From a virus: a DNA stretch of 25,099 nt. The notes beneath the pieces are model-generated. The model saw only the letters and a program-made list of their open reading frames with translations. It made no database searches and was not told the origin of the DNA. Location of the stretch: positions 1 through 25,099 of IMG/VR virus record IMGVR_UViG_3300033981_002502. One strand, written 5' to 3'. Positions 6,603 to 11,674 of the stretch are shown one piece after another (within the stretch, counting starts at the first letter, position 1; each line of letters starts with the position of its first letter). The position numbers were made by a program, and so were the translations under genes.

Positions 6603-6856
6603 TCGCCGAGGTGGAGGAGGTGGGCTTCGAGGTATTTGCTGGCAGCGTGTAGGTGCTTGGCGGCCTCGGTGCGGTCCGCGGTGGCGCGGGTCCAGGCGTC
6701 ACCGGACTGCACGTAGTAGTCGCGGCAGTTGAACTCGATGGCGTTGAAGGCGGTGATGGCCTCGTTGAGGCGGTTCCAGGCCTCGAAGTAGCCGTCGGCG
6801 AGCATCTTGCGGCTGGTGCCGTTGAGGTGGATGGTGGGGAGGGTGGGGTTAGTCAT
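6599..6856 (-). CDS. Small helical hypothetical protein, 85 aa
   Basis: The product MTNPTLPTIHLNGTSRKMLADGYFEAWNRLNEAITAFNAIEFNCRDYYVQSGDAWTRATADRTEAAKHLHAASKYLEAHL is almost wholly helical. The pattern HLNGTS...LxxxYxxAxxAL...F.xxxFNxRDYYxQ...W..A...R is one I know from small phage proteins of unknown function, where it includes the motif 'NxRDYY'. It is ATGA-coupled at both ends, to the HNH gene upstream and the 91-aa gene downstream. Confidence 0.75.
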   Translation of the reverse strand: MTNPTLPTIHLNGTSRKMLADGYFEAWNRLNEAITAFNAIEFNCRDYYVQSGDAWTRATADRTEAAKHLHAASKYLEAHLLHLGE

Positions 6857-7506
6857 GGTTCAGTAGGGAAAGTGCGATTCCAGTTGGCATGACGCGCCAG
6901 CTTTGGGGTAACTGCCGCTTCTTTCTCGGACCAGCCGAGTTGCAAGCGCCGATAGAACGTGGTCGGATCCAAGCCGTGCAGATTCATCCAACCCTGCACC
7001 GTCAAGGATTGTCCGTTATGCTCTATCACTTTATTAGAGCTCTTGTTGTTATTCTGTTGCTTAAAAGTCGCCCATCGACAATTACTAGGCTCGTAATTGC
7101 CTGAGTTGTCGATCCTGTCTAAGGTGTGAGCTTCGGGGCACTCACCCATGTCGCTAGCGAACTGGTTAAAGTCGTTCAACCATGTACTAACAATCTCGAC
7201 ATTGGCGTAGTAGGGATCACGTCGCACTCTGGTCTTCATGTTCATCCATGCGTTGTAAGTGCGCGACTTATTGCCCCTTTGACTCTGCCCATGCCGCCGG
7301 GTGCAACCACAGCTCTGAGCGGGTGCGCGGGTTCTTGTAAGTACGTAGTTGCGAATGACAAGCTCTTTCCCGCACACGCAGCTGCACAGGCTAGCGGGCA
7401 CACGCTGCCTGCTTTCCTGTATGAAGTGAGTGTTATCTAGCACTGTGAGCTTGCCAAACTCAGTGCCGATCTCGGGGGCGGGTTTGAACTGCCCTTTCCT
7501 AGCCAT
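6853..7506 (-). CDS. HNH-type endonuclease with zinc ribbon and C-terminal HTH, 217 aa
   Basis: Residues about 41-68 hold a four-cysteine ribbon (LCSCVCGKE ... SCGC). SRTYNAWMNMKTRVR follows, then the catalytic-type block ECPEAHTLDRIDNSGNYEPSNCRWATFKQQNNNKSSN (residues about 122-158). This 'LDRIDNxGxYxxxNCRWAT' pattern is the hallmark of a large HNH-like phage endonuclease family. The C-terminal LTVQGWMNLHGLDPTTFYRRLQLGWSEKEAA resembles the HTH that homing enzymes use for site binding. The ATGA overlap with the next gene shows it is fitted into the operon. It is probably a free-standing homing endonuclease; AT content is higher than in its neighbours, which suggests a separate origin. Confidence 0.85.
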   Translation of the reverse strand: MARKGQFKPAPEIGTEFGKLTVLDNTHFIQESRQRVPASLCSCVCGKELVIRNYVLTRTRAPAQSCGCTRRHGQSQRGNKSRTYNAWMNMKTRVRRDPYYANVEIVSTWLNDFNQFASDMGECPEAHTLDRIDNSGNYEPSNCRWATFKQQNNNKSSNKVIEHNGQSLTVQGWMNLHGLDPTTFYRRLQLGWSEKEAAVTPKLARHANWNRTFPTEP

Positions 7507-7512
7507 AAGACC

Positions 7513-7827
7513 TCAGTTGGTGATGTCGACTTCCCTGATGCCATCCAAGGGGATACCCAGGGAGTAGGCGGCGCCTGCAGATAAATCTAGTTCGCAGTCG
7601 CAGCGGTCGGTAATAGGGACCGTGAGGGAGCGGCCTCGGTGGGTCACCCGCACTCGGGTGCCACAGGGGAGCCAGGGGTGGGCGGCCGAGACGCCCCAGA
7701 GCTGGAAGGTCTGGCCGCAGTACGTCGTGCGGCCGTGATACCACTCGTGATAGACGGTGGCGGTGACGGGGCGCGCCTGTGCTGGGGTGCAGAGCGCGAG
7801 CGCCGCGAACAGGGCGAGGCGCTTCAT
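7513..7827 (-). CDS. Exported RlpA-like double-psi beta-barrel protein, 104 aa
   Basis: The ATG at 7827 gives a clear signal peptide, MKRLALFAALALCTPAQA (residues 1-18). The mature part is a compact RlpA-like barrel: TATVYHEWYHGRTTYCGQTFQLWGVSAAHPWLPCGTRVRVTHRGRSLTVPITDRCDCELDLSAGAAYSLGIPLDGIREVDI. The family signs are the AAHxxLPxGTxVxVT block, the (V/I)TDR motif with the conserved Asp, and DLSxxAAxxLGI. Bacterial RlpA proteins bind or cut septal peptidoglycan, so a role in cell-wall remodelling during lysis or entry is possible. Four cysteines could form disulfides. The start overlaps the upstream stop (ATGA). A longer in-frame reading up to 8205 is shadow sequence. Confidence 0.8.
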   Translation of the reverse strand: MKRLALFAALALCTPAQARPVTATVYHEWYHGRTTYCGQTFQLWGVSAAHPWLPCGTRVRVTHRGRSLTVPITDRCDCELDLSAGAAYSLGIPLDGIREVDITN

Positions 7828-8018
7828 TGGGCGCCCTCGTACAAGCGGGTGCCGGGGGCGAAGTCCTCGAGGATGTGGCCGAAGGCCATCTCGATGCGCT
7901 GCTTGTTGCGCGGATCGGCGACGTACCAGGCCTGGGCGAGGGCGCGACAGAAGCCGCCGCCGTGGCGCTCCATGGAGGCGACGGTGTGGTAGCGCTCGGT
8001 TGCAGACAGGTTGGTCAT
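7824..8018 (-). CDS. Small hypothetical protein, 64 aa
   Basis: The product MTNLSATERYHTVASMERHGGGFCRALAQAWYVADPRNKQRIEMAFGHILEDFAPGTRLYEGAQ is soluble and helical. Its middle, GGGFCRALAQAWYVADxxNKxRIxxAFGHILxxF, is a pattern I know from small phage proteins (sometimes with 'ADxxNxxRLxxAF'), function unknown. It is coupled by ATGA to the RlpA-like gene and its start lies within 4 bp of the upstream stop. Confidence 0.75.
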   Translation of the reverse strand: MTNLSATERYHTVASMERHGGGFCRALAQAWYVADPRNKQRIEMAFGHILEDFAPGTRLYEGAQ

Positions 8019-8362
8019 GGCTGGTACTGGGTGGTGAGGGCGACGTAGACGGTGGGGTCGTCGGTGGCCAGGCCTTCGGCCTGTTCACGGAGCTGGGTTT
8101 TGCGGAGGGCCTCCATGAGGGCCTCGGTCTCGGGGGTGTAGGTCCAGCGGTGGCGGAGCTTGCGGGTGACGACGAGGTCGCCTTGCTCGATGCGGTCGAG
8201 GTCAAGGCGTTGCATGCGCTCGCAGAGCCAGTGGCGGTGGGCGGCGAGCTCGGCGGTGATGCGTTGGGACTGGAGCTGGAGCTCGTGGGCGGTGGACAGG
8301 CGGCGGCCGATGGCGCCGGTGGGGGAATAGGAGCGGGTCGTGCGTTGGGGGGAAGTGCGCAT
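8015..8362 (-). CDS. Hypothetical basic protein, 115 aa
   Basis: The product MRTSPQRTTRSYSPTGAIGRRLSTAHELQLQSQRITAELAAHRHWLCERMQRLDLDRIEQGDLVVTRKLRHRWTYTPETEALMEALRKTQLREQAEGLATDD... has a long basic helix, a beta-turn segment and a second helix. No family recognised, although the 'LxxIExGDxxVxRKxRxxWxYxxxTExxxxxLxxxQxxEQxxGxA' layout looks like that of small DNA-handling phage proteins. The ATG at 8362 is preceded by a 60-bp gap. Confidence 0.65.
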   Translation of the reverse strand: MRTSPQRTTRSYSPTGAIGRRLSTAHELQLQSQRITAELAAHRHWLCERMQRLDLDRIEQGDLVVTRKLRHRWTYTPETEALMEALRKTQLREQAEGLATDDPTVYVALTTQYQP

Positions 8363-8422
8363 GTGGGTGATTTGTAGCAGGTAGTTGTGATGAACGCAAG
8401 GAAGTTAGCAAGAGCTCACACG

Positions 8423-8629
8423 TTAGTGCGCGGGCTCCAGGGTGCAGATGACTTCGTATGGGGTGCCGCGGAGGCCGTACTCGGTGTAGAGGGCTTCCGC
8501 TTCGGTGGCGCACTCGGTCCAGTGCTCGTGGTCGTGGTCGGCGGAGAGGAAGTGCCAGACGCGCACGGGTGAGGCGGCGGGCTCAGGGTCTGGTGGGCTG
8601 AGGGGGCGGGGGTCGGGGCAGTCGCTCAT
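8423..8629 (-). CDS. Small hypothetical protein, 68 aa
   Basis: From the ATG at 8629 the product is MSDCPDPRPLSPPDPEPAASPVRVWHFLSADHDHEHWTECATEAEALYTEYGLRGTPYEVICTLEPAH. A proline-rich start is followed by a His/Asp/Glu-rich beta-alpha-beta part. The ATG overlaps the TGA of the 51-aa gene (ATGA). The same frame stays open far upstream, but that part is antisense shadow of the cysteine-rich gene. Confidence 0.55.
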   Translation of the reverse strand: MSDCPDPRPLSPPDPEPAASPVRVWHFLSADHDHEHWTECATEAEALYTEYGLRGTPYEVICTLEPAH

Positions 8630-8781
8630 GGGCCGGGGTAGTGAATGGGCGTCAGGCTCGGGAGGGTGTTGGTGGGGCGTTGGTAGCCGTAGTCGACGGC
8701 CATGGCGGCGAGGGCCAGGCCGAGGAGGAAGCCGGCGAGGTGCTCGGCGCGGATCCAGGGAGGGGTGGGGCGGCGGGTCAT
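8626..8781 (-). CDS. Small membrane protein, 51 aa
   Basis: Reading leftward from the ATG at 8781 gives MTRRPTPPWIRAEHLAGFLLGLALAAMAVDYGYQRPTNTLPSLTPIHYPGP. It has one hydrophobic segment (about residues 15-30) flanked by a basic N-terminus and a Pro/Thr tail, so it is likely an inner-membrane protein. Both ends overlap neighbouring genes as ATGA (8778-8781 and 8626-8629), which is strong support for such a short frame. No family recognised. Confidence 0.6.
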   Translation of the reverse strand: MTRRPTPPWIRAEHLAGFLLGLALAAMAVDYGYQRPTNTLPSLTPIHYPGP

Positions 8782-9488
8782 GCGAGGGCGGGGGTGGGTT
8801 GGACGTGGGCGGCGCGGGAGCCGTGGGCCCAGATGGCGACGTCGGCGGAGGCACCGTCGCAGAGGCCGCAGGTGGCGCAGTTGGTTTTGTTACCGCGCTC
8901 GGTGGAGGCGGCGCAGTGGATGGTGCCGGTGGGGTCGGGGGCGCCGAGTGGCAGCACGGTGAAGGTGCGCCAGCCGGCGGCGCGGGCATCGGTGAGGTCT
9001 TGCAGGGAGTCGCAGGACGCCTGCACCACGCCGCGGAGCCAGGAGCCGACAGCGCGGCGCCACTGGTGGGTATAGCCGGTGCGCTTGCGGACTCGGGGGA
9101 GGATCGGCTCCCAGATCCAGCTGGGGACGGCGGCCGGGTCACCGGCGGAGCCGAGGCGCAGGTCGAAGCCGTCGAAGTCGGCCGGGGTGGCCGGGGCGTA
9201 GCCGGCGCCGTGGTGCCAGCAGTTCCAGACAGCAAGCGGCGCCTGGTACCAGAGGACGTAGCAGGTGCGGTTGAGGCGGTGCGGGCAGTCGCCGCAGACA
9301 GAGGCGCCCTCGGGGGACTTGAAGGCGTGGTGTGGGGGGATGTCGGCGCGGAGGATCCAGGTCTGCAGCATGCCGCCGGTCTTGTCGTTGGCGGAGCGCT
9401 CGGCGAAGCCGGTGGCAATGACGACGATGGGCGCGCCATCAAGCATCGACGGACCCTCGTAGAGGACCCGTCCGTTGGGGTTGGTCAT
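8778..9488 (-). CDS. Cysteine-rich phage protein, 236 aa
   Basis: I chose the ATG at 9488 (MTNPNGRVLYEGPSMLDGAPIVVIATGF) because it follows the 17-base leader shared with the gene at 10061. The layout is LYxGPSxxDGxPIVVIAT, NxKTGxMxQTWIL (here NDKTGGMLQTWIL), a cysteine cluster SVCGDCPHR...CYV (residues about 64-77), and a second one GLCDG with CATCGLC near residues 207-217. This is a widespread phage family found in actinobacterial and cyanobacterial phages, of unknown function, with a DUF-style signature LxxGxSxxDGxPIxxIxTG. The cysteines could hold an Fe-S cluster or zinc. Confidence 0.8.
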   Translation of the reverse strand: MTNPNGRVLYEGPSMLDGAPIVVIATGFAERSANDKTGGMLQTWILRADIPPHHAFKSPEGASVCGDCPHRLNRTCYVLWYQAPLAVWNCWHHGAGYAPATPADFDGFDLRLGSAGDPAAVPSWIWEPILPRVRKRTGYTHQWRRAVGSWLRGVVQASCDSLQDLTDARAAGWRTFTVLPLGAPDPTGTIHCAASTERGNKTNCATCGLCDGASADVAIWAHGSRAAHVQPTPALA

Positions 9489-9505
9489 GCTGGTCACAGC
9501 TTGTG
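9486..9505 (-). promoter_or_regulatory. Shared translation leader, copy 1
   Basis: The 17 bases CACAAGCTGTGACCAGC followed directly by the start ATG are identical to those before the gene at 10061. Identity ends on both sides of this 20-base block. It includes GCTG-TGAC-CAGC, a possible four-pair hairpin, and no Shine-Dalgarno sequence. A GC-rich hairpin (GGGCGA / TCGCCC, 9514-9539) lies just upstream on the mRNA. Confidence 0.55.
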
Positions 9506-9567
9506 AAGGAAAGGGGCGAGGCGCCCAGGGAGCTCGCCCACAAAAGGGGTAGAGCTCCGGGGGAGCG

Positions 9568-9771
9568 TCAGGCGCGGGGGTCGGGGGTGAGGCCAAGCTC
9601 GTGGAGGATTTGGCCGGTGGTGAAGTACGGGGAAGCCGCGGCGGTGGCGCCGCAGAAGCGCCAGCAGCGGAAAGTGGCCGACCAGTAGAGGTCGGTGCGG
9701 TCGATGCCGACCGAGGCGAGCTGCTCGGCGGTCACGGGAGGGAAGGCGACTTCCCGGAAGTGGGTTTGCAT
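9568..9771 (-). CDS. Small hypothetical protein, 67 aa
   Basis: The product MQTHFREVAFPPVTAEQLASVGIDRTDLYWSATFRCWRFCGATAAASPYFTTGQILHELGLTPDPRA has a central aromatic/cysteine segment (YWSATFRCWRFCG) and a final helix; no family recognised. The reading seems genuine because amino-acid use is balanced compared with the Pro/Arg-rich shadow frames around it. An 80-bp gap follows before the cysteine-rich gene. Confidence 0.55.
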   Translation of the reverse strand: MQTHFREVAFPPVTAEQLASVGIDRTDLYWSATFRCWRFCGATAAASPYFTTGQILHELGLTPDPRA

Positions 9772-9777
9772 GGCGGG

Positions 9778-9846
9778 TCAGAAAGCGTTGAAAGCGTCCT
9801 CGGGGCACACTTCTTCAATGTGGAAGGTGGCGTGCTCGGTGATCAT
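9778..9846 (-). CDS. Possible 22-aa ORF
   Basis: A frame from the ATG at 9846 encodes MITEHATFHIEEVCPEDAFNAF. The start overlaps the stop of the 72-aa gene (9843) as ATGA and the stop lies 6 bp before the next start, so it fits the operon. It is too short to judge by composition. Confidence 0.35.
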   Translation of the reverse strand: MITEHATFHIEEVCPEDAFNAF

Positions 9847-10061
9847 TGGCCGGCCTCGATGAGGGCGAACAGTTCCGCCTTGACGGCGGCCACGGTGGAG
9901 CCGGCCACGGTGTGCAGGCCGTACATGCCGTGGAAGCGGCCGTCGTTGGTATCGGTGATGAGGGCGATGGCCTGGGGGTTGACGCCCTCGGGGAGGGACT
10001 TTTCCACCCAGATGAACTCCAGGTAGCCGGGGCAGTTGGCCCGGCGGGAATTGAAACGCAT
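9843..10061 (-). CDS. Small hypothetical protein, 72 aa; first gene of the leftward arm
   Basis: From the ATG at 10061 the product is MRFNSRRANCPGYLEFIWVEKSLPEGVNPQAIALITDTNDGRFHGMYGLHTVAGSTVAAVKAELFALIEAGQ, a balanced alpha/beta sequence without recognised family. I placed the start here because it directly follows the 17-base leader shared with the gene at 9488. It is the first gene downstream of the long control region, with a perfect hairpin (10084-10100) 23 bp before the start. Confidence 0.6.
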   Translation of the reverse strand: MRFNSRRANCPGYLEFIWVEKSLPEGVNPQAIALITDTNDGRFHGMYGLHTVAGSTVAAVKAELFALIEAGQ

Positions 10062-10078
10062 GCTGGTCACAGCTTGTG
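10059..10078 (-). promoter_or_regulatory. Shared translation leader, copy 2
   Basis: Second copy of CACAAGCTGTGACCAGC plus ATG, identical over 20 bases to 9486-9505. The proteins that follow are unrelated, so the conservation is in the leader itself. Confidence 0.55.
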
Positions 10079-10083
10079 GATGC

Positions 10084-10100
10084 GAGGTGCAAAGCACCTC
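10084..10100. repeat. Perfect 7-bp hairpin upstream of the leftward arm
   Basis: GAGGTGC, AAA, GCACCTC forms a perfect seven-pair stem with a three-base loop. On the leftward transcript it sits between the terminator at 10105-10135 and the shared leader. It lacks a T-run, so it is more likely a leader hairpin than a terminator. Confidence 0.6.
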
Positions 10101-10104
10101 AGCC

Positions 10105-10135
10105 AAAAGACCCCCGGACGCAGTGCGCCAGGGGG
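10105..10135 (-). terminator. Rho-independent-type terminator, leftward
   Basis: Read leftward, CCCCC is followed by GGCGC-act-GCGTC (with a G-T pair) and GGGGG, then directly by TCTTTT. This is a GC-rich stem plus a short T-run. It would end RNAs started at the tandem promoters at 10607-10848 before they reach the gene at 10061, or act as an attenuator for the whole leftward arm. Confidence 0.55.
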
Positions 10136-10600
10136 AACTTCTGGGGGAGATGGTTTGTGCCTGGCAGAGCCGTTTGCCAGGGCTTGGCCGTCCTAGTGAA
10201 GCCGGAGCGGCGGGCTACCCTATGGGCGTATCTGCAGACCGGGCGTTAAGGGGCCGGCGCACCCGCTGGGACCCCTGTCGGGGGCAGCGTTGATCCCCCT
10301 GCAGCAGCGGGATCGGTAAAGACACATGCAGTGCGCCCTCCTGCAGGAGGTTCCGCGTTCGCCTACTTGCCCCCAGCCATCGGGTACTGGTCGCCTCACC
10401 CTCTATCGCCCATCGTTCTGGCGTTCGGGTATCTCGGCGACGGTCCTCGTGCTCGGTGTGATCCGAGCAGGCCGTCCGTGAGGTGCAAGAGCTAGCGCCC
10501 AGTCAGTTTGGGCGCACTGCTGCTATAGCTCCGGGATCCGCCCGGCCGGCCGCGCTTTATCGGCTGCGCACTGCGTTTAACGCATCGGTGGTTTCGAACT
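10105..10600 (-). ncRNA. Candidate large structured RNA (about 500 nt)
   Basis: The segment has a promoter at its 5' side (10607-10636), a terminator at its 3' side and no ORF. Several strong stems are visible: TGCTCGG/CCGAGCA at 10450-10469 nested in GACGG/CCGTC at 10439-10476; CGCTG..CCCC/GGGG..CAGCG at 10264-10289; GATCCC/GGGATC at 10292-10314; the 14-bp palindrome CCTCCTGCAGGAGG at 10337-10350; and CCTGGCA/TGCCAGG at 10160-10181. I do not recognise it as tmRNA, RNase P RNA, 6S RNA or a tRNA. The call is inference from structure and context. Confidence 0.4.
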
Positions 10601-10606
10601 GAGAGA

Positions 10607-10636
10607 AGTGTGGCACACCCGGTGCCGATCTGTCAA
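10607..10636 (-). promoter_or_regulatory. Tandem leftward promoter P1
   Basis: Leftward TTGACA (10636-10631), an 18-bp spacer ending in TGTGC, then CACACT (10612-10607) as a possible -10. The motif GCTTGACAG ... TGTGCCA recurs at 10727 and 10820. The sequence GGTTGC precedes the -35, and a hairpin ACCGGC/GCCGGT (10640-10655) lies directly upstream. Confidence 0.55.
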
Positions 10637-10726
10637 GCAACCGGCCGGAGCCGGTATCGGCGCGCAGCCGCGGGGAGCTGGCCTGTGGCCTAGGCTCCGC
10701 GGGGCGGCTGTGCTCCGATGCCATGA

Positions 10727-10755
10727 AGGATGGCACAGGTTCGGGATCCTGTCAA
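10727..10755 (-). promoter_or_regulatory. Tandem leftward promoter P2
   Basis: Leftward TTGACA (10755-10750), a 17-bp spacer ending in TGTGC, then CATCCT (10732-10727). It shares GGTTGCTTGACAG and TGTGCCA with P1. A hairpin CCCGC/GCGGG (10760-10773) sits just upstream, at almost the same distance as in P1. Confidence 0.55.
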
Positions 10756-10819
10756 GCAACCCGCCGTAGCGGGCTTGCCAAGGAAGACGAAAACGCGCAT
10801 GATGTGCGCGCGTGAGCTC

Positions 10820-10848
10820 AGTCTGGCACAGGGCCGAGCGGCTGTCAA
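10820..10848 (-). promoter_or_regulatory. Tandem leftward promoter P3
   Basis: Leftward TTGACA (10848-10843), a 17-bp spacer ending in TGTGC, then CAGACT (10825-10820). It has the same TGTGCCA block as P1 and P2, but GGTGGC instead of GGTTGC before the -35 and no upstream hairpin. It is the copy nearest the TGAGACT operator-like cluster. Confidence 0.5.
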
Positions 10849-10858
10849 GCCACCCCAG

Positions 10859-10940
10859 TGAGTCTCATGCGTCGCACCTGAGGGGCTTGAGTCTCACGAT
10901 GTCGCAAGTTGAGTCCAGCCTTGCGTCGCAGTGAGACTGG
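10859..10940. promoter_or_regulatory. Cluster of TGAGACT/AGTCTCA operator-like sites
   Basis: TGAGTCTCA occurs at 10859-10867 and 10888-10896 and GTGAGACT at 10931-10938, with a half site TTGAGTC at 10909-10915. Each full site is linked to a GTCGCA element (10871, 10901 and 10925). The cluster lies between the leftward promoters and the rightward TATAAT, a natural place for a repressor that controls both directions. The XRE protein at 14637-14870 is a candidate binder; that is inference. Confidence 0.45.
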
Positions 10941-11004
10941 GGTAAGGGTGCAGACATCTCGGCCTGGCCTAGAAAAAATGTATATGAATAAATTTTGTAT
11001 GGGG

Positions 11005-11010
11005 TATAAT
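11005..11010 (+). promoter_or_regulatory. Rightward -10 box (TATAAT) of the HNH-like gene
   Basis: A perfect TATAAT in an AT-rich stretch, 22 bp before the ATG at 11033, so transcription would start close to the start codon. At 17 bp upstream there is only ATATGA, a poor -35, which suggests activator help or a different sigma factor. Confidence 0.5.
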
Positions 11011-11032
11011 CAAGGGGTTCTGAGCTCCTGCC

Positions 11033-11674
11033 ATGCCCAACCAGACGTACCAGCTGTGCTTACCGCTGACCGACGTTGCTTACGCGTTCAACGAGAAAGG
11101 CAGCCCAAGGCCCATCCCTCCCGTGGTCAAAGAGCTGTTTGCAGTGTGCGGCGACTCACCTTCCGGTCTCGTGTGGAAAGTAGTTAGTAAAAATAGCAGG
11201 GCAAAAGTTGGCAAACCCGCAGGTAGTAAATCTGGAGCAAAATGGCTTGTGTCTGTGCGTGGTCATGGTCTGTTCTATGCTCATCGAATTGTGTACTACT
11301 TAAAGTACGGTCAAGACCCGGGCCACATGGTTGTAAGGCACACAGACACAGATGCTTTAATACTCGGATGGCAAGATGACAATGGACACGATGAAAAAGG
11401 TGTGCCTAAAACGAAGAAAGATCGCGAACCTACGTCGCCTACGTGGTTAAAAAACGAAATGACAAAAAAGCTAAAAGAAAAAGAAGTAGTTATAGGTAAC
11501 GTTACTAAGACTATGTACCGATACGAAGGCGTCCTGTATAATGCAAAAAGTTTATGTGAGAAGTTAAAGCTAAATTACTCTAGCATTTATCAGCGTATGC
11601 ATAGGTGCAAGTACACAGGAAAATACGCGTTTGCGCTAGAAGGAGTAGAAGTAGACCAAATAGCTGTTTGGTAG
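11033..11674 (+). CDS. Degenerate HNH-endonuclease-like protein, 213 aa
   Basis: The central part follows the layout of HNH homing-type proteins: SGLVWKV, then a KVGKPAG turn, WLVSVRGHGLFYAHRIVYYLKYGQDPGHMVVRHTDTDALILGWQDDNGHDEKG (residues about 78-124). In active members the AHRIVY helix is followed by VDHxDGNxxNN; here it is VVRHTDTDALI, keeping the His but not the Asp before it or the Asn. The C-terminus (YRYEGVLYNAKSLCEKLKLNYSSIYQRMHRCKYTGKYAF) is a NUMOD-like helix-turn-helix. The gene is clearly more AT-rich than its surroundings, consistent with transfer. Its TAG abuts the TAG of the convergent sigma gene (TAGCTA). It may now be a DNA-binding protein rather than a nuclease. Confidence 0.75.
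   Translation: MPNQTYQLCLPLTDVAYAFNEKGSPRPIPPVVKELFAVCGDSPSGLVWKVVSKNSRAKVGKPAGSKSGAKWLVSVRGHGLFYAHRIVYYLKYGQDPGHMVVRHTDTDALILGWQDDNGHDEKGVPKTKKDREPTSPTWLKNEMTKKLKEKEVVIGNVTKTMYRYEGVLYNAKSLCEKLKLNYSSIYQRMHRCKYTGKYAFALEGVEVDQIAVW

Larger units (their letters stand above)
10062..11032. other. 971-bp intergenic control region without credible genes
   Basis: No convincing protein-coding frame is seen on either strand; the short open frames present are Pro/Arg-rich shadows. From left to right it holds: a perfect hairpin (10084-10100), a leftward terminator (10105-10135), about 450 bp dense in inverted repeats (candidate structured RNA), a small palindrome TGCGTT-T-AACGCA (10573-10585), and three tandem leftward promoters (10607-10848). 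To the right of these come a block of TGAGACT/AGTCTCA sites with GTCGCA repeats (10859-10940), then an AT-rich stretch with a rightward TATAAT (11005-11010). Confidence 0.7.

Noticed and set aside
8423-9506. Long open frames of about 330 aa on both strands
   Set aside because: Pro/Ser/Thr- or Gly/Arg-rich shadows of the cysteine-rich gene; only the last 68 residues of the minus-strand frame look real and are annotated separately.
10105-10600. RNase P RNA, tmRNA or group I intron
   Set aside because: The conserved blocks of these RNAs (such as the GAGGAAAGTCC segment of RNase P) could not be found on either strand.
10731-10755. tRNA-like T-arm (ACAGG-TTCGGGAT-CCTGT)
   Set aside because: The loop has eight bases, and no acceptor, D or anticodon arms could be placed around it. 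The sequence is better explained as the spacer of promoter P2.
10577-10759. 60-aa minus-strand frame in the control region
   Set aside because: It overlaps two of the tandem promoter repeats, is Pro/His/Arg-rich and has no coupling to a gene.
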